Source: Azospirillum sp. TSH64
GTDB taxonomy: Bacteria; Pseudomonadota; Alphaproteobacteria; Azospirillales; Azospirillaceae
Assembly: GCF_003116035.1 (NCBI RefSeq)
Contig: NZ_LGQW01000015.1
Coordinates: 6,027,703-6,091,702, forward strand
Direction: 5' to 3'
Length of the DNA stretch: 64,000 bases
In this document: positions 1 through 9,375 of the stretch, in pieces
Numbering within the stretch: position 1 is the stretch's first letter
How the letters are laid out: every line of letters begins with the position of its first letter
Program-made: the position numbers and the translations under genes
The notes under the pieces: model-generated
What the model saw: only the letters and a program-made list of their open reading frames with translations
Databases searched by the model: none
What the model was told of the DNA's origin: nothing

Positions 1-1
1 C

Positions 2-724
2 TCCGGTTCCGACATCGTCAGCCTCGGCGACGGCGGCAACACGGTCCTGCTGCGCGGCATCGAGACGCTGACCGGCGGCGCCGGCAACGACGTCATCACG
101 CTGGGCAACACCGGTGTGACGATGTCGGTCTCGGGCGTCGAGACGCTGGTCGGCGGCACGGGCACCGACGCCATCACGGTGACCGGCGGTGCGGGCATCC
201 GCTTCCAGGCGGGTTCAGGCGACAGCATCGCCCTGGCTTCGGGCAGCGGCACCGACACGGTGGTGTACTCGTCCTTCACCGACATCTCGGCCCCCGACAA
301 CTCGACGTTGGGCGTGAACACCGGCTTCGTCTCGGTCTCGAACTTCCAGTCGGGCACCGACAAAGTGCAGCTGACCGGTACGGCCCGGACCGCTGCGGAC
401 AAGAATGGCGATGCCTCGCTCTCGACGGCCTCTGCTGCGACCAACGGCGTGAACATCGGCTCCAACGAGCTGGTGAGCCTGACCTCGGTCGTCAGCGGCA
501 GCCTGACGGACGCTTCGCTGGCCAGCTTCCGCTCGGCCCTGGGGACGCTGACGAACTCGTCGGCTGGTGCAAGCACGCTGGTTCTGGCCAACAACGGCAC
601 CAGCTCCGGCCTGTACCAAGTGGTCGACACCAACGGCGACGGCCAGGTGGCCGCCACCGAGGTCCGGCTGCTCGGCGTCTACAACGGCACCGTCCTCTCG
701 CTCTCCGACATCAACCTCGGTTGA
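2..724 (+). CDS. C-terminal part of an RTX-like Ca-binding secreted protein (5' end outside window)
   Basis: The reading frame is open from the first bases of the window, so only the last ~240 residues are seen. They are rich in Gly, Thr, Ser, Asp and Val and repeat short beta-strand units such as IETLTGGAGNDVITL and VETLVGGTGTDAITV, which resemble RTX/hemolysin-type beta-roll proteins. Near the C-terminus, DTNGDGQVAATEV looks like a Ca-binding loop, and the tail ends in small and aliphatic residues (LSLSDINLG), as expected for an uncleaved type I secretion signal. There is no Cys. A strong terminator follows. The exporter pair at 20.2-23.8 kb is the obvious candidate transporter. Adhesin, S-layer-like protein or exoenzyme are all possible because the N-terminus is missing. 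Confidence 0.75.
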   Translation, partial: SGSDIVSLGDGGNTVLLRGIETLTGGAGNDVITLGNTGVTMSVSGVETLVGGTGTDAITVTGGAGIRFQAGSGDSIALASGSGTDTVVYSSFTDISAPDNSTLGVNTGFVSVSNFQSGTDKVQLTGTARTAADKNGDASLSTASAATNGVNIGSNELVSLTSVVSGSLTDASLASFRSALGTLTNSSAGASTLVLANNGTSSGLYQVVDTNGDGQVAATEVRLLGVYNGTVLSLSDINLG

Positions 725-757
725 TGATGGGGGCCTGAGCCCAAGCCTGCTAAAAGG

Positions 758-790
758 AGGGGGCGCCCGCAGGGGCGCCCCCTTTCCCTT
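758..790 (+). terminator. Rho-independent terminator after the RTX-like gene
   Basis: An 11-bp perfect GC-rich stem (758-768 pairs with 773-783) has a 4-base loop GCAG and is followed by a pyrimidine/T-rich tail. It starts 34 bases after the stop codon of the RTX-like gene. Confidence 0.8.
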
Positions 791-829
791 TGTGCGGACC
801 TATTCCGGTAAGCGGTGTTTCGGTTCCCG

Positions 830-2704
830 ATGGCCTTGATCCAAGATGTCTTCACCCATGCCCAGCAGCGTCATGCCGCCGGGCATTTCGCCGAGGCAGC
901 GGCGCTCGCGCGGGAGGTGCTGCGGCTGGCGCCCGATCATGCCGTCACCCGCCACATGCTCGGCACCGCCTTGTGCGCATCCGGCCATGGCGAGGAGGGG
1001 CTGGCCCACATTGGTACGGCCATGCTTCTTGATCCGGGCCAGCCGGTCTATGCGGTGAACCTGGCCATCCTGCTTCATTCCCTTGGTATCAAAGCCGATG
1101 CGGCTTTCCGTCGCGCCTTGCGGCTGCGGCCGGGCGATGCCCGGTTGCTCGACGGGTTGGGAAGCTGCATGAGCGAGCAGGGCGATAACCCGCAAGCGCT
1201 CACTCCCTTGAAGCATCGGCTGGCGCTGGAACCCAACGTGGCCGAGGCCTACCGCAAGGTCGCCATCGTTGCCCAGCGTGCCGGCCAACTGGAGGAGGCG
1301 CGGCGGGCTTACCGCCGGGCTTGGCGGTTGGGCGGAGGAGACGGGCTTTTGGTGCGCGAGGCGCTGACCTTGCCGGCCATCCCCCATTCAGCGGCCGAGA
1401 TCGAGGAAAGCCGCGCCCATTGCGCCGCCGTGCTGCGGCAGGCGCGCGAGCACGGCCTGCGCATCGACAATCCGCTGCGCGAGGTCGGCGTCACGTCCTT
1501 TTTCCTGTCCTATCATGGGCTCGACAATCGTGCCTTGAACGGCGAACTGGCTGCCTTGTACCAGGAGGCTTGCCCCTCCTTGCTCTACACCGCCGCGCAT
1601 TGCCGGGAGTCCGGATGGCCCAGCGCGGCGGAGGACAGGGCCGGTCGGCGGCTCCGCGTCGGCTTCATCTCCGACTATTTCCACAACCACACCATCGGCA
1701 TGCTGAACGAGGGGCTGATCGAGCGGCTGTCGCGCGAACGCTTCGAGGTGGTGCTCTTCCTCACGCCAGGGCCGGACGACGACCTGCGGCGCCACTTGCG
1801 CACCGTGGCGGACCGCGCGGTCGACATTCCGCACGATCTCGGTGCCGCACGGCATATCGTCGCCGAGGAGCGCTTGGATGTCCTGTACTACACCGACATT
1901 GGCATGTCGCCCTTCACCTACTTCCTCGCCTTTGCCCGGCTGGCGCCGCGGCAATGCCTGAGCTGGGGGCATCCGGACACCACCGGCATTCCCACCTTGG
2001 ACGTCTTCTTGAGCTGCGATGTGATGGAGCCGGAGGATGGCGAGGCTCATTACAGCGAACGCCTGATCCGCTTGCCTGGCCCGACCGTCTGCTACCGGCG
2101 CCCGCGGCTGGCCGAACCGCGCAAGACCCGCATCGATTTCGGCTTGGCCGCCGAAAGCCGGCTCTACCTCTGTCCGCAGAGCTTGTTCAAGATTCATCCC
2201 GTCTATGACGACGCCCTGATCGCCATTCTGCGACGGGATCGTGACGGCATCCTAGTCTTTGTCGATCCGCGCGGCCAAGGCGCTGCCCTGACGCGGCGGC
2301 TGAGCGCCAAGGGACCCGATGTGGCCGCCCGCATCCACCTGCTGCCGGGGCTGGGGACCGCGGATTTCATCGCACTGACCGCCGACGCCGATGTCATGCT
2401 CGACCCGTTCCATTACAGCGGTGGCAAGACAAGCCTGGAGGCCCTGGCCTTCGGCACGCCGGTGGTGACCTGGCCCGGCGCCTTCATGCGCGGACGCCAT
2501 ACCCTGGGCTTCTACAGGCTGATGGGGCTTGACGACTGCGTGGCGAACGATCCGGCCGATTATGTCGATCGGGCTGTCCGGCTCGGCACCGATCAGCGGC
2601 TGCGCGCCCAGGTCCGGCAGCGCATCCTTGAGCGAAGCGCCGTCCTGTTCGACGACGGGACGTCGATCCGGGCGATCGAACGCTTTTTCCAGGAAACGTC
2701 CTGA
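830..2704 (+). CDS. TPR-containing SPINDLY/OGT-like glycosyltransferase (GT41 family)
   Basis: The product has about 624 residues. The N-terminal ~170 residues are TPR-like helical repeats (for example HFAEAAALAREVLRLAPDHA). The C-terminal half is the GT41 catalytic region: RLRVGFISDYFHNHTIG, then CLSWGHPDTTGIPTLDVFLS, CPQSLFKIHPVYDD, and the nucleotide-sugar site DPFHYSGGKTSLEALAFGTP. Bacterial relatives are cytoplasmic enzymes that transfer a sugar from a nucleotide sugar to a protein or other acceptor. The motifs diverge from the consensus seen in the other three GT41 copies here (HYSGGKTS instead of PYNGTTTT). An in-frame GTG at 815 is an alternative start; neither start has a clear ribosome site. 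The acceptor is unknown. Confidence 0.85.
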   Translation: MALIQDVFTHAQQRHAAGHFAEAAALAREVLRLAPDHAVTRHMLGTALCASGHGEEGLAHIGTAMLLDPGQPVYAVNLAILLHSLGIKADAAFRRALRLRPGDARLLDGLGSCMSEQGDNPQALTPLKHRLALEPNVAEAYRKVAIVAQRAGQLEEARRAYRRAWRLGGGDGLLVREALTLPAIPHSAAEIEESRAHCAAVLRQAREHGLRIDNPLREVGVTSFFLSYHGLDNRALNGELAALYQEACPSLLYTAAHCRESGWPSAAEDRAGRRLRVGFISDYFHNHTIGMLNEGLIERLSRERFEVVLFLTPGPDDDLRRHLRTVADRAVDIPHDLGAARHIVAEERLDVLYYTDIGMSPFTYFLAFARLAPRQCLSWGHPDTTGIPTLDVFLSCDVMEPEDGEAHYSERLIRLPGPTVCYRRPRLAEPRKTRIDFGLAAESRLYLCPQSLFKIHPVYDDALIAILRRDRDGILVFVDPRGQGAALTRRLSAKGPDVAARIHLLPGLGTADFIALTADADVMLDPFHYSGGKTSLEALAFGTPVVTWPGAFMRGRHTLGFYRLMGLDDCVANDPADYVDRAVRLGTDQRLRAQVRQRILERSAVLFDDGTSIRAIERFFQETS

Positions 2705-2733
2705 CCGGAGCGCGGCCAAGCCGTTTGGGGGGA

Positions 2734-3165
2734 TCAGTGCGCGGGCAGGGCCGACAGGCGGTCGGCCATCCGCAGGACGCCCTGGGCCAACCGGACGATG
2801 GCGGGAGAGCCGATGAACAGCTCCCGCAGGGCCGCCCCTTCGCCGAAGCGCAGGACAAAGCCGTTCGGGTTGAAGACCACAGCGACCTTGGCCGTCTCCG
2901 ACAGGACATGCTGGGTGCGGCCCTGGAACACGGCGTCCAGGATCGACCGCGCAAGCTCGCGGGCGTCCTCGACGTCCAGGGAGGCTATCTCCGGCCCGAG
3001 CCGGCTTTCGTTGAACAGGAAGACGCCCTCCAACCGCAGGACGCCTTCGCCGTCCGCCGCTTCGCCTTCATGCAAGGCGATGTGGGACAGGAACTTTCCG
3101 TCCGGGAACAGGACGGTGCGGTCGTCCACCTCGATGTTGATGACGAGCTTGCTCCTGGCCGACAT
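2734..3165 (-). CDS. Hypothetical protein (143 aa)
   Basis: The family is not recognised. It is a soluble, acidic 143-residue protein with no membrane segment or signal peptide. The first ~55 residues look beta-rich (KLVINIEVDDRTVLFPDGKF). The second half looks helical and ends LRMADRLSALPAH. It ends tail-to-tail with the preceding plus-strand gene, and its start lies 69 bases downstream of the stop of the next minus-strand gene, so it could be the last gene of the gmd operon. Codon use matches the neighbours, which favours a real gene. Confidence 0.55.
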   Translation of the reverse strand: MSARSKLVINIEVDDRTVLFPDGKFLSHIALHEGEAADGEGVLRLEGVFLFNESRLGPEIASLDVEDARELARSILDAVFQGRTQHVLSETAKVAVVFNPNGFVLRFGEGAALRELFIGSPAIVRLAQGVLRMADRLSALPAH

Positions 3166-3234
3166 GGGGCGGGCTTTCTTCGGAAGGCTGTTCCGGACGG
3201 ATTAGGGTCTCGGAAAGCGAATTGGGACGGGGAC

Positions 3235-4230
3235 TCAGGCGACCGACCGGCGTGCCATTTCGGCATCCGCCAGCCCGGCGACCACCTGGGCCATGCGGCG
3301 TTCGGCACGCCATCCTAGCATCCGGTCCGCCTTGGCGGAGTTGCCCACGCTGAAGGCGATGTCCGAGGGGCGGAGCAGGTCCGGATTGCCGCTGACGTGA
3401 CGGCGCCAGTCCAGGCCGAAATAGGAGAAGGCCTGGGCGACGAATTCCTCCAGCCGGTTCGCCTCGCCGGTGGCGATCACGAAATCATGGGGTTCGTCCA
3501 GAGCCAGCATGCGGGCCATGGCGTCGACATATTCCGGGGCCCAGCCCCAGTCGCGGGCGATCGACAGCGTCCCCAGCTCCAGGACGTCGGTCTTTCCCTC
3601 GGCGATGTCGGCAGCCCCGCGGATGATCTTCTGCGTGACGTAACGGGTGGGCCGCAACGGCGATTCATGATTGAACAGGATGCCGGAGCAGGCGAACAGG
3701 CCGTAGGCCTCGCGGTAGTTGGCGACCGCCCAGAAGGCGGCGGCCTTGCCGACGCCATAGGGGCTGCGCGGATGAAAGGGGGTGGATTCGTCCGCCGGCG
3801 CCTTGGTGTTGCCGAAACATTCGCTGGAGCAGGCGCTGTAGAAGCGGGTATCCAGCTTCAGGAAGCGGATCGCTTCCAGAATGTTGATGGTGCTGGAGAT
3901 GGTGCTGTTCAGCGTCTCGACCGGCTGGTCGAAGGACAGTCCGACCGAGGCTTGGCTGGCGAGATTGTAGATCTCGGCCGGCCGGACCCGGGCGATGACC
4001 TCGACCACGCTGCGGAAGTCGGTCAGCACGGAGGAATGGAGGATCACCCGGCCGAAAATGCCGAGCCGCCGCAAATTGGCGAAGCCCGCCATCTCCCGGT
4101 CGCGCGAGGTGCCGTGGACCGCATAGCCCTTGTCCAGCAGAAGCTGGGAGAGATAGGCGCCATCCTGGCCCGAAACGCCGAAGATCAGTGCGGTCTTCGG
4201 CTCGCTTCGGGCCACTCCTCCAATGGTCAT
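3235..4230 (-). CDS. GDP-mannose 4,6-dehydratase-like short-chain dehydrogenase
   Basis: This 331-aa extended SDR is a nucleotide-sugar epimerase/dehydratase. The dinucleotide site is GVSGQDGAYL (about residues 18-27). The catalytic region has SSECFG near 135 and YGVGK with Tyr158 and Lys162. The glycine motif and IYNLASQASVGLSF are GMD-like rather than typical of the reductase Rmd. It lies 56 bases downstream of gmd on the same strand, so the two are probably co-transcribed. It may be a second GMD, or act on the 4-keto sugar (a reductase/epimerase role). Sequence alone does not decide. The motif IYNLASQ replaces the usual IYNLAAQ, and the C-terminus is shorter than in gmd. Confidence 0.75.
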   Translation of the reverse strand: MTIGGVARSEPKTALIFGVSGQDGAYLSQLLLDKGYAVHGTSRDREMAGFANLRRLGIFGRVILHSSVLTDFRSVVEVIARVRPAEIYNLASQASVGLSFDQPVETLNSTISSTINILEAIRFLKLDTRFYSACSSECFGNTKAPADESTPFHPRSPYGVGKAAAFWAVANYREAYGLFACSGILFNHESPLRPTRYVTQKIIRGAADIAEGKTDVLELGTLSIARDWGWAPEYVDAMARMLALDEPHDFVIATGEANRLEEFVAQAFSYFGLDWRRHVSGNPDLLRPSDIAFSVGNSAKADRMLGWRAERRMAQVVAGLADAEMARRSVA

Positions 4231-4286
4231 CGGACGGCGCCTACATCGGTTGCTGGGCGGTCACTGAGCGGCCGCGGGTGGCGGTG

Positions 4287-5342
4287 TCAGCGGTGATCGC
4301 CGCCGCCGGCGAGAAGACGCATGTCGGACTCGACCATCTCCCGGACCAGATCGCGGAACGCGGTGGTGTGGGTCCAGCCCAGCTTCTCGCGCGCCTTGCT
4401 GGGGTCGCCCAGCAGCAGGTCGACCTCGGTCGGGCGGAAATAGCGCGGGTCGATGCGGACCACCACCTTGCCGGTCTTCTGGCAGATGCCTTCCTCGTCT
4501 ACGCCTTCGCCGCGCCATTCGATCCCGCGGCCGATGTGGCCGAAGGCCAGCTCGACGAACTCGCGCACGCTGTGGGTCTCGCCGGTGGCCAGCACGTAGT
4601 CGTCCGCCTCGTCCTGCTGCAGGATGCGCCACATGCCCTCGACATAGTCGCGCGCATGGCCCCAGTCGCGCTTGGCGTCCAGGTTGCCGAGATACAGGCA
4701 GTCCTGGCGGCCCTGCTCGATGCTGGCCACCGCGCGGGTGATCTTGCGGGTGACGAAGGTCTCGCCGCGGGTCGGGCCTTCATGGTTGAACAGGATGCCG
4801 TTGCTGGCGTGCATCCCGTAGGCCTCGCGGTAGTTCACCGTGATCCAGTAGGCGTACAGCTTGGCCGCGGCGTAGGGGCTGCGCGGGTAGAAGGGCGTGG
4901 TCTCGCGCTGCGGCGTCTCCTGTACCTTGCCGTACAGCTCCGAGGTGGAGGCCTGGTAGAAGCGCGCGGTCTTCTCCAGACCCAGGATACGGATCGCCTC
5001 CAGAAGACGCAGCGTGCCGATGCCGTCGGCGTTGGCGGTATATTCCGGCGTCTCGAAGCTCACATGCACGTGGCTCTGGGCCGCCAGATTGTAGATCTCG
5101 GTCGGCTGCACCTGCTGGACTAGGCGGATCAGGTTGGTGCTGTCCGTCAGGTCGCCGTAATGCATGAAGAAGCTGACGTCCTCCTCATGCGGATCCCGGT
5201 AGAGATGCTCCACCCGCCCCGTGTTGAAGGACGACGACCGGCGCTTGATGCCGTGGACGATATAGCCCTTCCCCAGCAGAAGCTCGGCAAGATACGCGCC
5301 ATCCTGGCCGGTGGCGCCGGTGATGAGGGCAACTTTGCGCAA
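4287..5342 (-). CDS. gmd: GDP-mannose 4,6-dehydratase
   Basis: The enzyme converts GDP-D-mannose to GDP-4-keto-6-deoxy-D-mannose, the precursor of GDP-L-fucose, GDP-D-rhamnose and related sugars. Motifs are textbook: [19 protein letters not shown] at the N-terminus, [33 protein letters not shown] with Tyr157 and Lys161 in the numbering used here, and [20 protein letters not shown] chose the TTG at 5342, preceded by AAGGG. It gives 351 residues, the usual family length, and puts the catalytic residues at their usual positions; the frame stays open upstream to 5447. It works with the GDP-fucose synthase gene at 16.8 kb, which lies apart from it. Confidence 0.92.
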   Translation of the reverse strand: MRKVALITGATGQDGAYLAELLLGKGYIVHGIKRRSSSFNTGRVEHLYRDPHEEDVSFFMHYGDLTDSTNLIRLVQQVQPTEIYNLAAQSHVHVSFETPEYTANADGIGTLRLLEAIRILGLEKTARFYQASTSELYGKVQETPQRETTPFYPRSPYAAAKLYAYWITVNYREAYGMHASNGILFNHEGPTRGETFVTRKITRAVASIEQGRQDCLYLGNLDAKRDWGHARDYVEGMWRILQQDEADDYVLATGETHSVREFVELAFGHIGRGIEWRGEGVDEEGICQKTGKVVVRIDPRYFRPTEVDLLLGDPSKAREKLGWTHTTAFRDLVREMVESDMRLLAGGGDHR

Positions 5343-5624
5343 AGGACCGACCCTTGATCTGTACGGCGTTAATGATCGGGCACTATCCTCAAAGGATCCT
5401 GGCAAGGCAAGGGGCGTTGCGCCCGATCCCAGATAAGGCACGGGCATCGTGCCGCATTATCGGCTTTCCGGCAGGGCGATGGAGAAGTCGGCGGCGGCAC
5501 GAACGGAGTTGAAGCGCCTATCGCGGAACGATAGGGTGCGCGCCGAACGGGCCGGCCATCCCCGGCGGCCCCGGTCGGGTGCGGCCGTGGAGCCGGGGCC
5601 GGAGGCCGCACAGCACGGATTGTC

Positions 5625-7559
5625 ATGGCTACCGTCGCCGAAGCATTGCAGATCGCCGTGGGACTTCAGCGTGCCGACCGCCTGGACGAGGCGCGCGCGC
5701 TCTATCTGCGCATTCTGGAGGTCGATCCACGCAATGCCCATGCCCTGCATCTGCTGGGGCTGATCGAGCGGCGCCAGAACCGCCGGGACAAGGCGCTGGA
5801 CCTGATCCGGGCCGCTCTCGACATCGCGCCGGAGATGGCGGACGCCGCCTGCAACCTTGGCAGCACCCTGTCCGAATTGGGGCAAGTGGATGCCGCCGCC
5901 GCGGCATACCACCGGGCGATCCAGCTTGACCCGTCGCTGGAAGGGGCGCATCTGGCGCTTGCCGCCCTGCTGGGCGGACGTGGCGGGCCGCGCGACTGGG
6001 CGACGGCCGCCATGGCCTATCGCCGCGCCCTGCGGCTGAACCCCCATCGTCCCGAAAGCTATCACGACCTCGGAATCGCGCTGCGGCAGGACGGAGCGGT
6101 GGATGAGGCGCAGGCAAGCCAGCAGAGGTCGCTCGCCCTGCATCCGGGCTTTGCCAGTGCCTATGCAAAGCTTGGAAACATCCAGCTTGAATTGGGCGAT
6201 CCTTCCGGTGCCCTGGTCTCCTTCCGCCGCTCACTCATCCTTGAGCCGGGGCAGGGGAGTACACTCTACAACCAGGGCAACGCCCAGCATGCCGCCGGCC
6301 TCGCCGATGCGGCGGTCGACAGCTATGCCGCCGCGGCGCGTGCCGGCGTCACTCTGGCGCTGACCCGGCTGGCCGACGTGCTGACCGGCCTTGGCCGGCT
6401 GGCCGAGGCGGAACAGGTGCTGCGTCTGGCGCTGACCCGGCCGGGCACCGATGTGCACGGCGCCATCGACATGCTGTCGGCCCTGCTGGCGCGCCAGGGG
6501 CGGCATGAGGAGGCGCGGCGCTTCTTCGCCGACTACCGCTATCCGCATGCGGCCGATCCCAACGCCTTCAGGATCGAATGCCTGACCGCGGTCGCCGAGA
6601 ACTGGCTGGCCGCCGGCGAGATCGACCGTGCGGTGGATGTGCTGGCCGGGGTTCATGGCCATGGCAGCCGCTTCTTCACGGTGAAGTCGATCGCCGGGCT
6701 GCAGCAGGCCCTGGCCCGGCAGGGCCGGCGGCTGGAACGTCCGGCCAACCCCGACCCGTCCCTGCCGCGCATCTGTTCGTCCACGCTGGCGACCCATGGC
6801 CGCTTTGCCCACAACGTCCTGGAATATGTGCTGCTGCGGCTCTATGCCGAGACCTACGGCTACCGGCTGGAGACGCCGGACTGGGTCGGCGGCTATTACT
6901 TCGATCTCGACGATCCCAGGCCCGGTGGCGGGCTGAAGCCGATGCATTTCGGCCGGCGCATCCTGAACGACCTGGTGACCGGGCGGCGCTGCGACCCGCG
7001 CCCCGGCGTCGACATCCTTTCGCCGCTGTTCCTGTTCGAGTATCGCGAGGCGTGGCGCGAGCGGGTGCAGTCCTGGCTGCGGCCGCGGCCCGACTGGCTG
7101 CCTTATGTCGATCCGGTGATGCAGGCATTGAAGGCACGCGGCAACACGGTGGTGGCCCTGCACATCCGCCGCGGTGACTTCGTCTGGTTCCGCTACACCA
7201 TCACCGAGACCTCTTGGTACGTCGACTGGCTGAAGGCGCTGTGGCCGACGCTGGACCGGCCGGTGCTGTACATCGCCACCGACGACCCGGCGACCATTGG
7301 CGACTTCGCGGAGTTCGCGCCGGTTTCGCTCGACGATCTGGCGAAGGACGGGGCGGTCGAGCCGTGGAAGGGGCTGGAGTTCCTGCAGGATTTCCACGTG
7401 CTGATGAACGCCGACGTGCTGGGCGTCAGCGCCCAGAGCGGTTACAGCCAGCTTGCGGCCCTGCTGAACCGCAACGCCCGCCTGTTCGTCGAGCCGGATG
7501 CGGCGGCGCAGCGGATCAGGCCCTATTCCCCCTGGACGAGTTCGTCCGGCACCCCTTAA
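5625..7559 (+). CDS. TPR protein fused to an alpha-1,2-fucosyltransferase-like domain (GT11-like)
   Basis: The product has 644 residues. Roughly residues 1-300 are tandem TPRs (for example QRADRLDEARALYLRILEVDPRNAHALHLLGL). The rest has a motif diagnostic for alpha-1,2/alpha-1,6 fucosyltransferases: VVALHIRRGDFVWF with HIRRGD at about residue 513, followed by YIATDDPATI and ADVLGVSAQSGYSQLAALLN, the expected C-terminal region of GT11 enzymes. In the family the HxRRxD arginines contact GDP-fucose. Placement beside gmd fits use of GDP-fucose made by this locus. The acceptor is unknown; the TPR part could bind a protein substrate. The ATG has no strong ribosome site. Confidence 0.75.
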   Translation: MATVAEALQIAVGLQRADRLDEARALYLRILEVDPRNAHALHLLGLIERRQNRRDKALDLIRAALDIAPEMADAACNLGSTLSELGQVDAAAAAYHRAIQLDPSLEGAHLALAALLGGRGGPRDWATAAMAYRRALRLNPHRPESYHDLGIALRQDGAVDEAQASQQRSLALHPGFASAYAKLGNIQLELGDPSGALVSFRRSLILEPGQGSTLYNQGNAQHAAGLADAAVDSYAAAARAGVTLALTRLADVLTGLGRLAEAEQVLRLALTRPGTDVHGAIDMLSALLARQGRHEEARRFFADYRYPHAADPNAFRIECLTAVAENWLAAGEIDRAVDVLAGVHGHGSRFFTVKSIAGLQQALARQGRRLERPANPDPSLPRICSSTLATHGRFAHNVLEYVLLRLYAETYGYRLETPDWVGGYYFDLDDPRPGGGLKPMHFGRRILNDLVTGRRCDPRPGVDILSPLFLFEYREAWRERVQSWLRPRPDWLPYVDPVMQALKARGNTVVALHIRRGDFVWFRYTITETSWYVDWLKALWPTLDRPVLYIATDDPATIGDFAEFAPVSLDDLAKDGAVEPWKGLEFLQDFHVLMNADVLGVSAQSGYSQLAALLNRNARLFVEPDAAAQRIRPYSPWTSSSGTP

Positions 7560-7615
7560 GACCACCGCCATCACGATCAACGCGACGCCCTCGAAAAGGG
7601 CAGGAGGGCAGCCCC

Positions 7616-8374
7616 ATGGATCTCGCGACCAAGGAATTCTACGACGACTTCTGGCCCCGTTTCGTGCCGATCTACGACGAGACCAAGAAGTACATGCTGG
7701 AGACGCTGACCGAGCGGCAGATCGGCCAGGCTCTGGATGCCGGCTGCGGCCACGGCATCTGCTCCGTCATCCTGTCGGAAATGGCGGAGCGGGTGGTGTC
7801 GGTCGACGTCTCGTCGGACAGCCTCGCCACCGCCCGCCAGCAGGCCCAGCGCTTCGGCCGCGACAACATCGAATTCCACCACCAGGATCTGCAGGAGCTG
7901 GACACCAACCTCGGTCCGTTCGATCTGGTCTGGTGCTGGGGGGTCGCGATGATGGCGCCCGACCCGATGAAGGTGATGCGCAACCTGATGGCCGTCACCA
8001 AGCCGGGCGGCACCGTCTATCTCGGCCTCTACCTGAAGACCTGGCTGTCGCCGGTGCATGAGGGCGTGCGCCATTTCTGCCGCGCCTACATGGACACGCC
8101 GGCCCGGCGCAAGCTGGTCGGCGGCTTCTTCACCGGCCTGACCAAGGTCGCCTGTGCGCTGAAGGGTCAGGAGATCAACCGCCGCGCCGACAACGTGTCG
8201 ATCCAGGCCCAGGTCGAGGACTGGTACTACCCGCCCTACAAGACCTTCTATTCGATCGAGGAGATCGTGGCGCTGTTCGAGCGCAACGGCTTCAAGGCCG
8301 ACTGCATCCAGGACCGGCTGGGCCGGATGAAGAGCGCCACGATCTTCGTGATCCGGGCGACGAAGAATGGCTGA
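7616..8374 (+). CDS. Class I SAM-dependent methyltransferase
   Basis: The 252-residue product has the SAM-binding motif ALDAGCGHGICSVIL near residue 42, an acidic end of strand beta2 (VVSVDVSSDSL), and a motif IV region FDLVWCWGVAMM followed by the usual KPGGTVYLGLYL. The start is fixed by AGGAGGG seven bases upstream of ATG 7616. The frame is open further upstream, but only as an antisense-like extension through the preceding gene. It overlaps the next methyltransferase by eight bases (ATGGCTGA), so the two are translationally coupled. It probably O- or C-methylates a sugar or lipid-linked glycan, but the substrate cannot be read from the sequence. Confidence 0.82.
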   Translation: MDLATKEFYDDFWPRFVPIYDETKKYMLETLTERQIGQALDAGCGHGICSVILSEMAERVVSVDVSSDSLATARQQAQRFGRDNIEFHHQDLQELDTNLGPFDLVWCWGVAMMAPDPMKVMRNLMAVTKPGGTVYLGLYLKTWLSPVHEGVRHFCRAYMDTPARRKLVGGFFTGLTKVACALKGQEINRRADNVSIQAQVEDWYYPPYKTFYSIEEIVALFERNGFKADCIQDRLGRMKSATIFVIRATKNG

Positions 8375-9287
8375 GGCGGCGGCGGGCTGGCAGGACCGGG
8401 CGGCTCCCCCCGACTGGGAGGAGCTGGGCCGGCTGCTGTCCCGCGGCTACATTGACAGCGGCTTCATCGGCGGCGTCACCCGCGTGCCGGTGAAGGACGT
8501 CGTGCGCGACATGCTGTCGGAGGCGCGCGCCGACGAACAGGTGGCGGAACTGCGGCGGACGGCCGCGGCTGCCGGCGTCGATGCCGGCAAGGCCCGCATC
8601 CTGGAGGTCGGGTCCGGCTGCGGCATGACCGTGGTGCGCGGGCACACGGCGCACGGGCTGGACATCCACGGCATCGAGCCCAGCATGGGCGAATACAGCT
8701 CCACGCTCGATGTCTGCCGCCGGCTGATCGAGCATTACGGCCTGCCGGCGGATGCGGTGCGCGACGCCACCGGCGAGGCGATCCCCTTTCCGGACGCCAG
8801 CTTCGACATCGTCTATTCCTCCAACGTGCTGGAGCATGTCGGCGATCCGGCGGCGGTGCTGGACGAGGCGCTGCGGGTGCTGAAGCCGGGCGGGCTGCTG
8901 CTGATCGTCGTGCCGAATTACGGCTCCTGGTGGGAGGGGCATTACGGCATCCTCTGGCTGCCGCGGATGCCGGCCGGTCTGGCGAAGCTCTATGTCCGGC
9001 TGTTCGGCCGCGACCCATCCTATGTCGACACCCTCAACCTGATCGACCGTCCCTGGTTCGACCGCTGGCTCGGCCGCCATCCTGGCCGGCTGGAGGTGCT
9101 GGACTGGGGCTGGGGCGTCTTCGAGCAGCGGCTGCGCACGCTGGGCTTCGGCGACTGGGCGGCTCTGTCGGTCGCCAAGCGCATCGTCACCTTCGTCCAC
9201 CGCTCCGGCCTGCTGGAACCGGCGATCTGGCTCGCCCGGCGCCTGCATTGGGAAACGCCGATCATCTTCGTGGCGCGCAAGGAGTGA
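8367..9287 (+). CDS. Class I SAM-dependent methyltransferase
   Basis: The 306-residue product has the SAM motif ILEVGSGCGMTVVRG near residue 73, DIHGIEPS at strand beta2, and FDIVYSSNVLEHVGDP, the standard UbiE/COQ5-like motif before LKPGGLLLIVVPNYGSWW. Its start overlaps the end of the preceding methyltransferase gene, which implies a bicistronic operon. The C-terminal ~100 residues are rich in Trp and Arg and may bind the acceptor. Substrate unknown; context suggests glycan modification. Confidence 0.82.
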   Translation: MAEAAAGWQDRAAPPDWEELGRLLSRGYIDSGFIGGVTRVPVKDVVRDMLSEARADEQVAELRRTAAAAGVDAGKARILEVGSGCGMTVVRGHTAHGLDIHGIEPSMGEYSSTLDVCRRLIEHYGLPADAVRDATGEAIPFPDASFDIVYSSNVLEHVGDPAAVLDEALRVLKPGGLLLIVVPNYGSWWEGHYGILWLPRMPAGLAKLYVRLFGRDPSYVDTLNLIDRPWFDRWLGRHPGRLEVLDWGWGVFEQRLRTLGFGDWAALSVAKRIVTFVHRSGLLEPAIWLARRLHWETPIIFVARKE

Positions 9288-9375
9288 GACCCACGCAGAC
9301 GTCGATCAGGCGTGCTATTCAGCCCGCAGGCGATCCAGAAATTCTGATTTACTGCGATAATCAGGTATAGAAACC

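Noticed and set aside
7214-7615. Upstream extension of the first methyltransferase frame
   Set aside because: It overlaps the TPR-GT11 gene, and a strong AGGAGGG at ATG 7616 sets the start.
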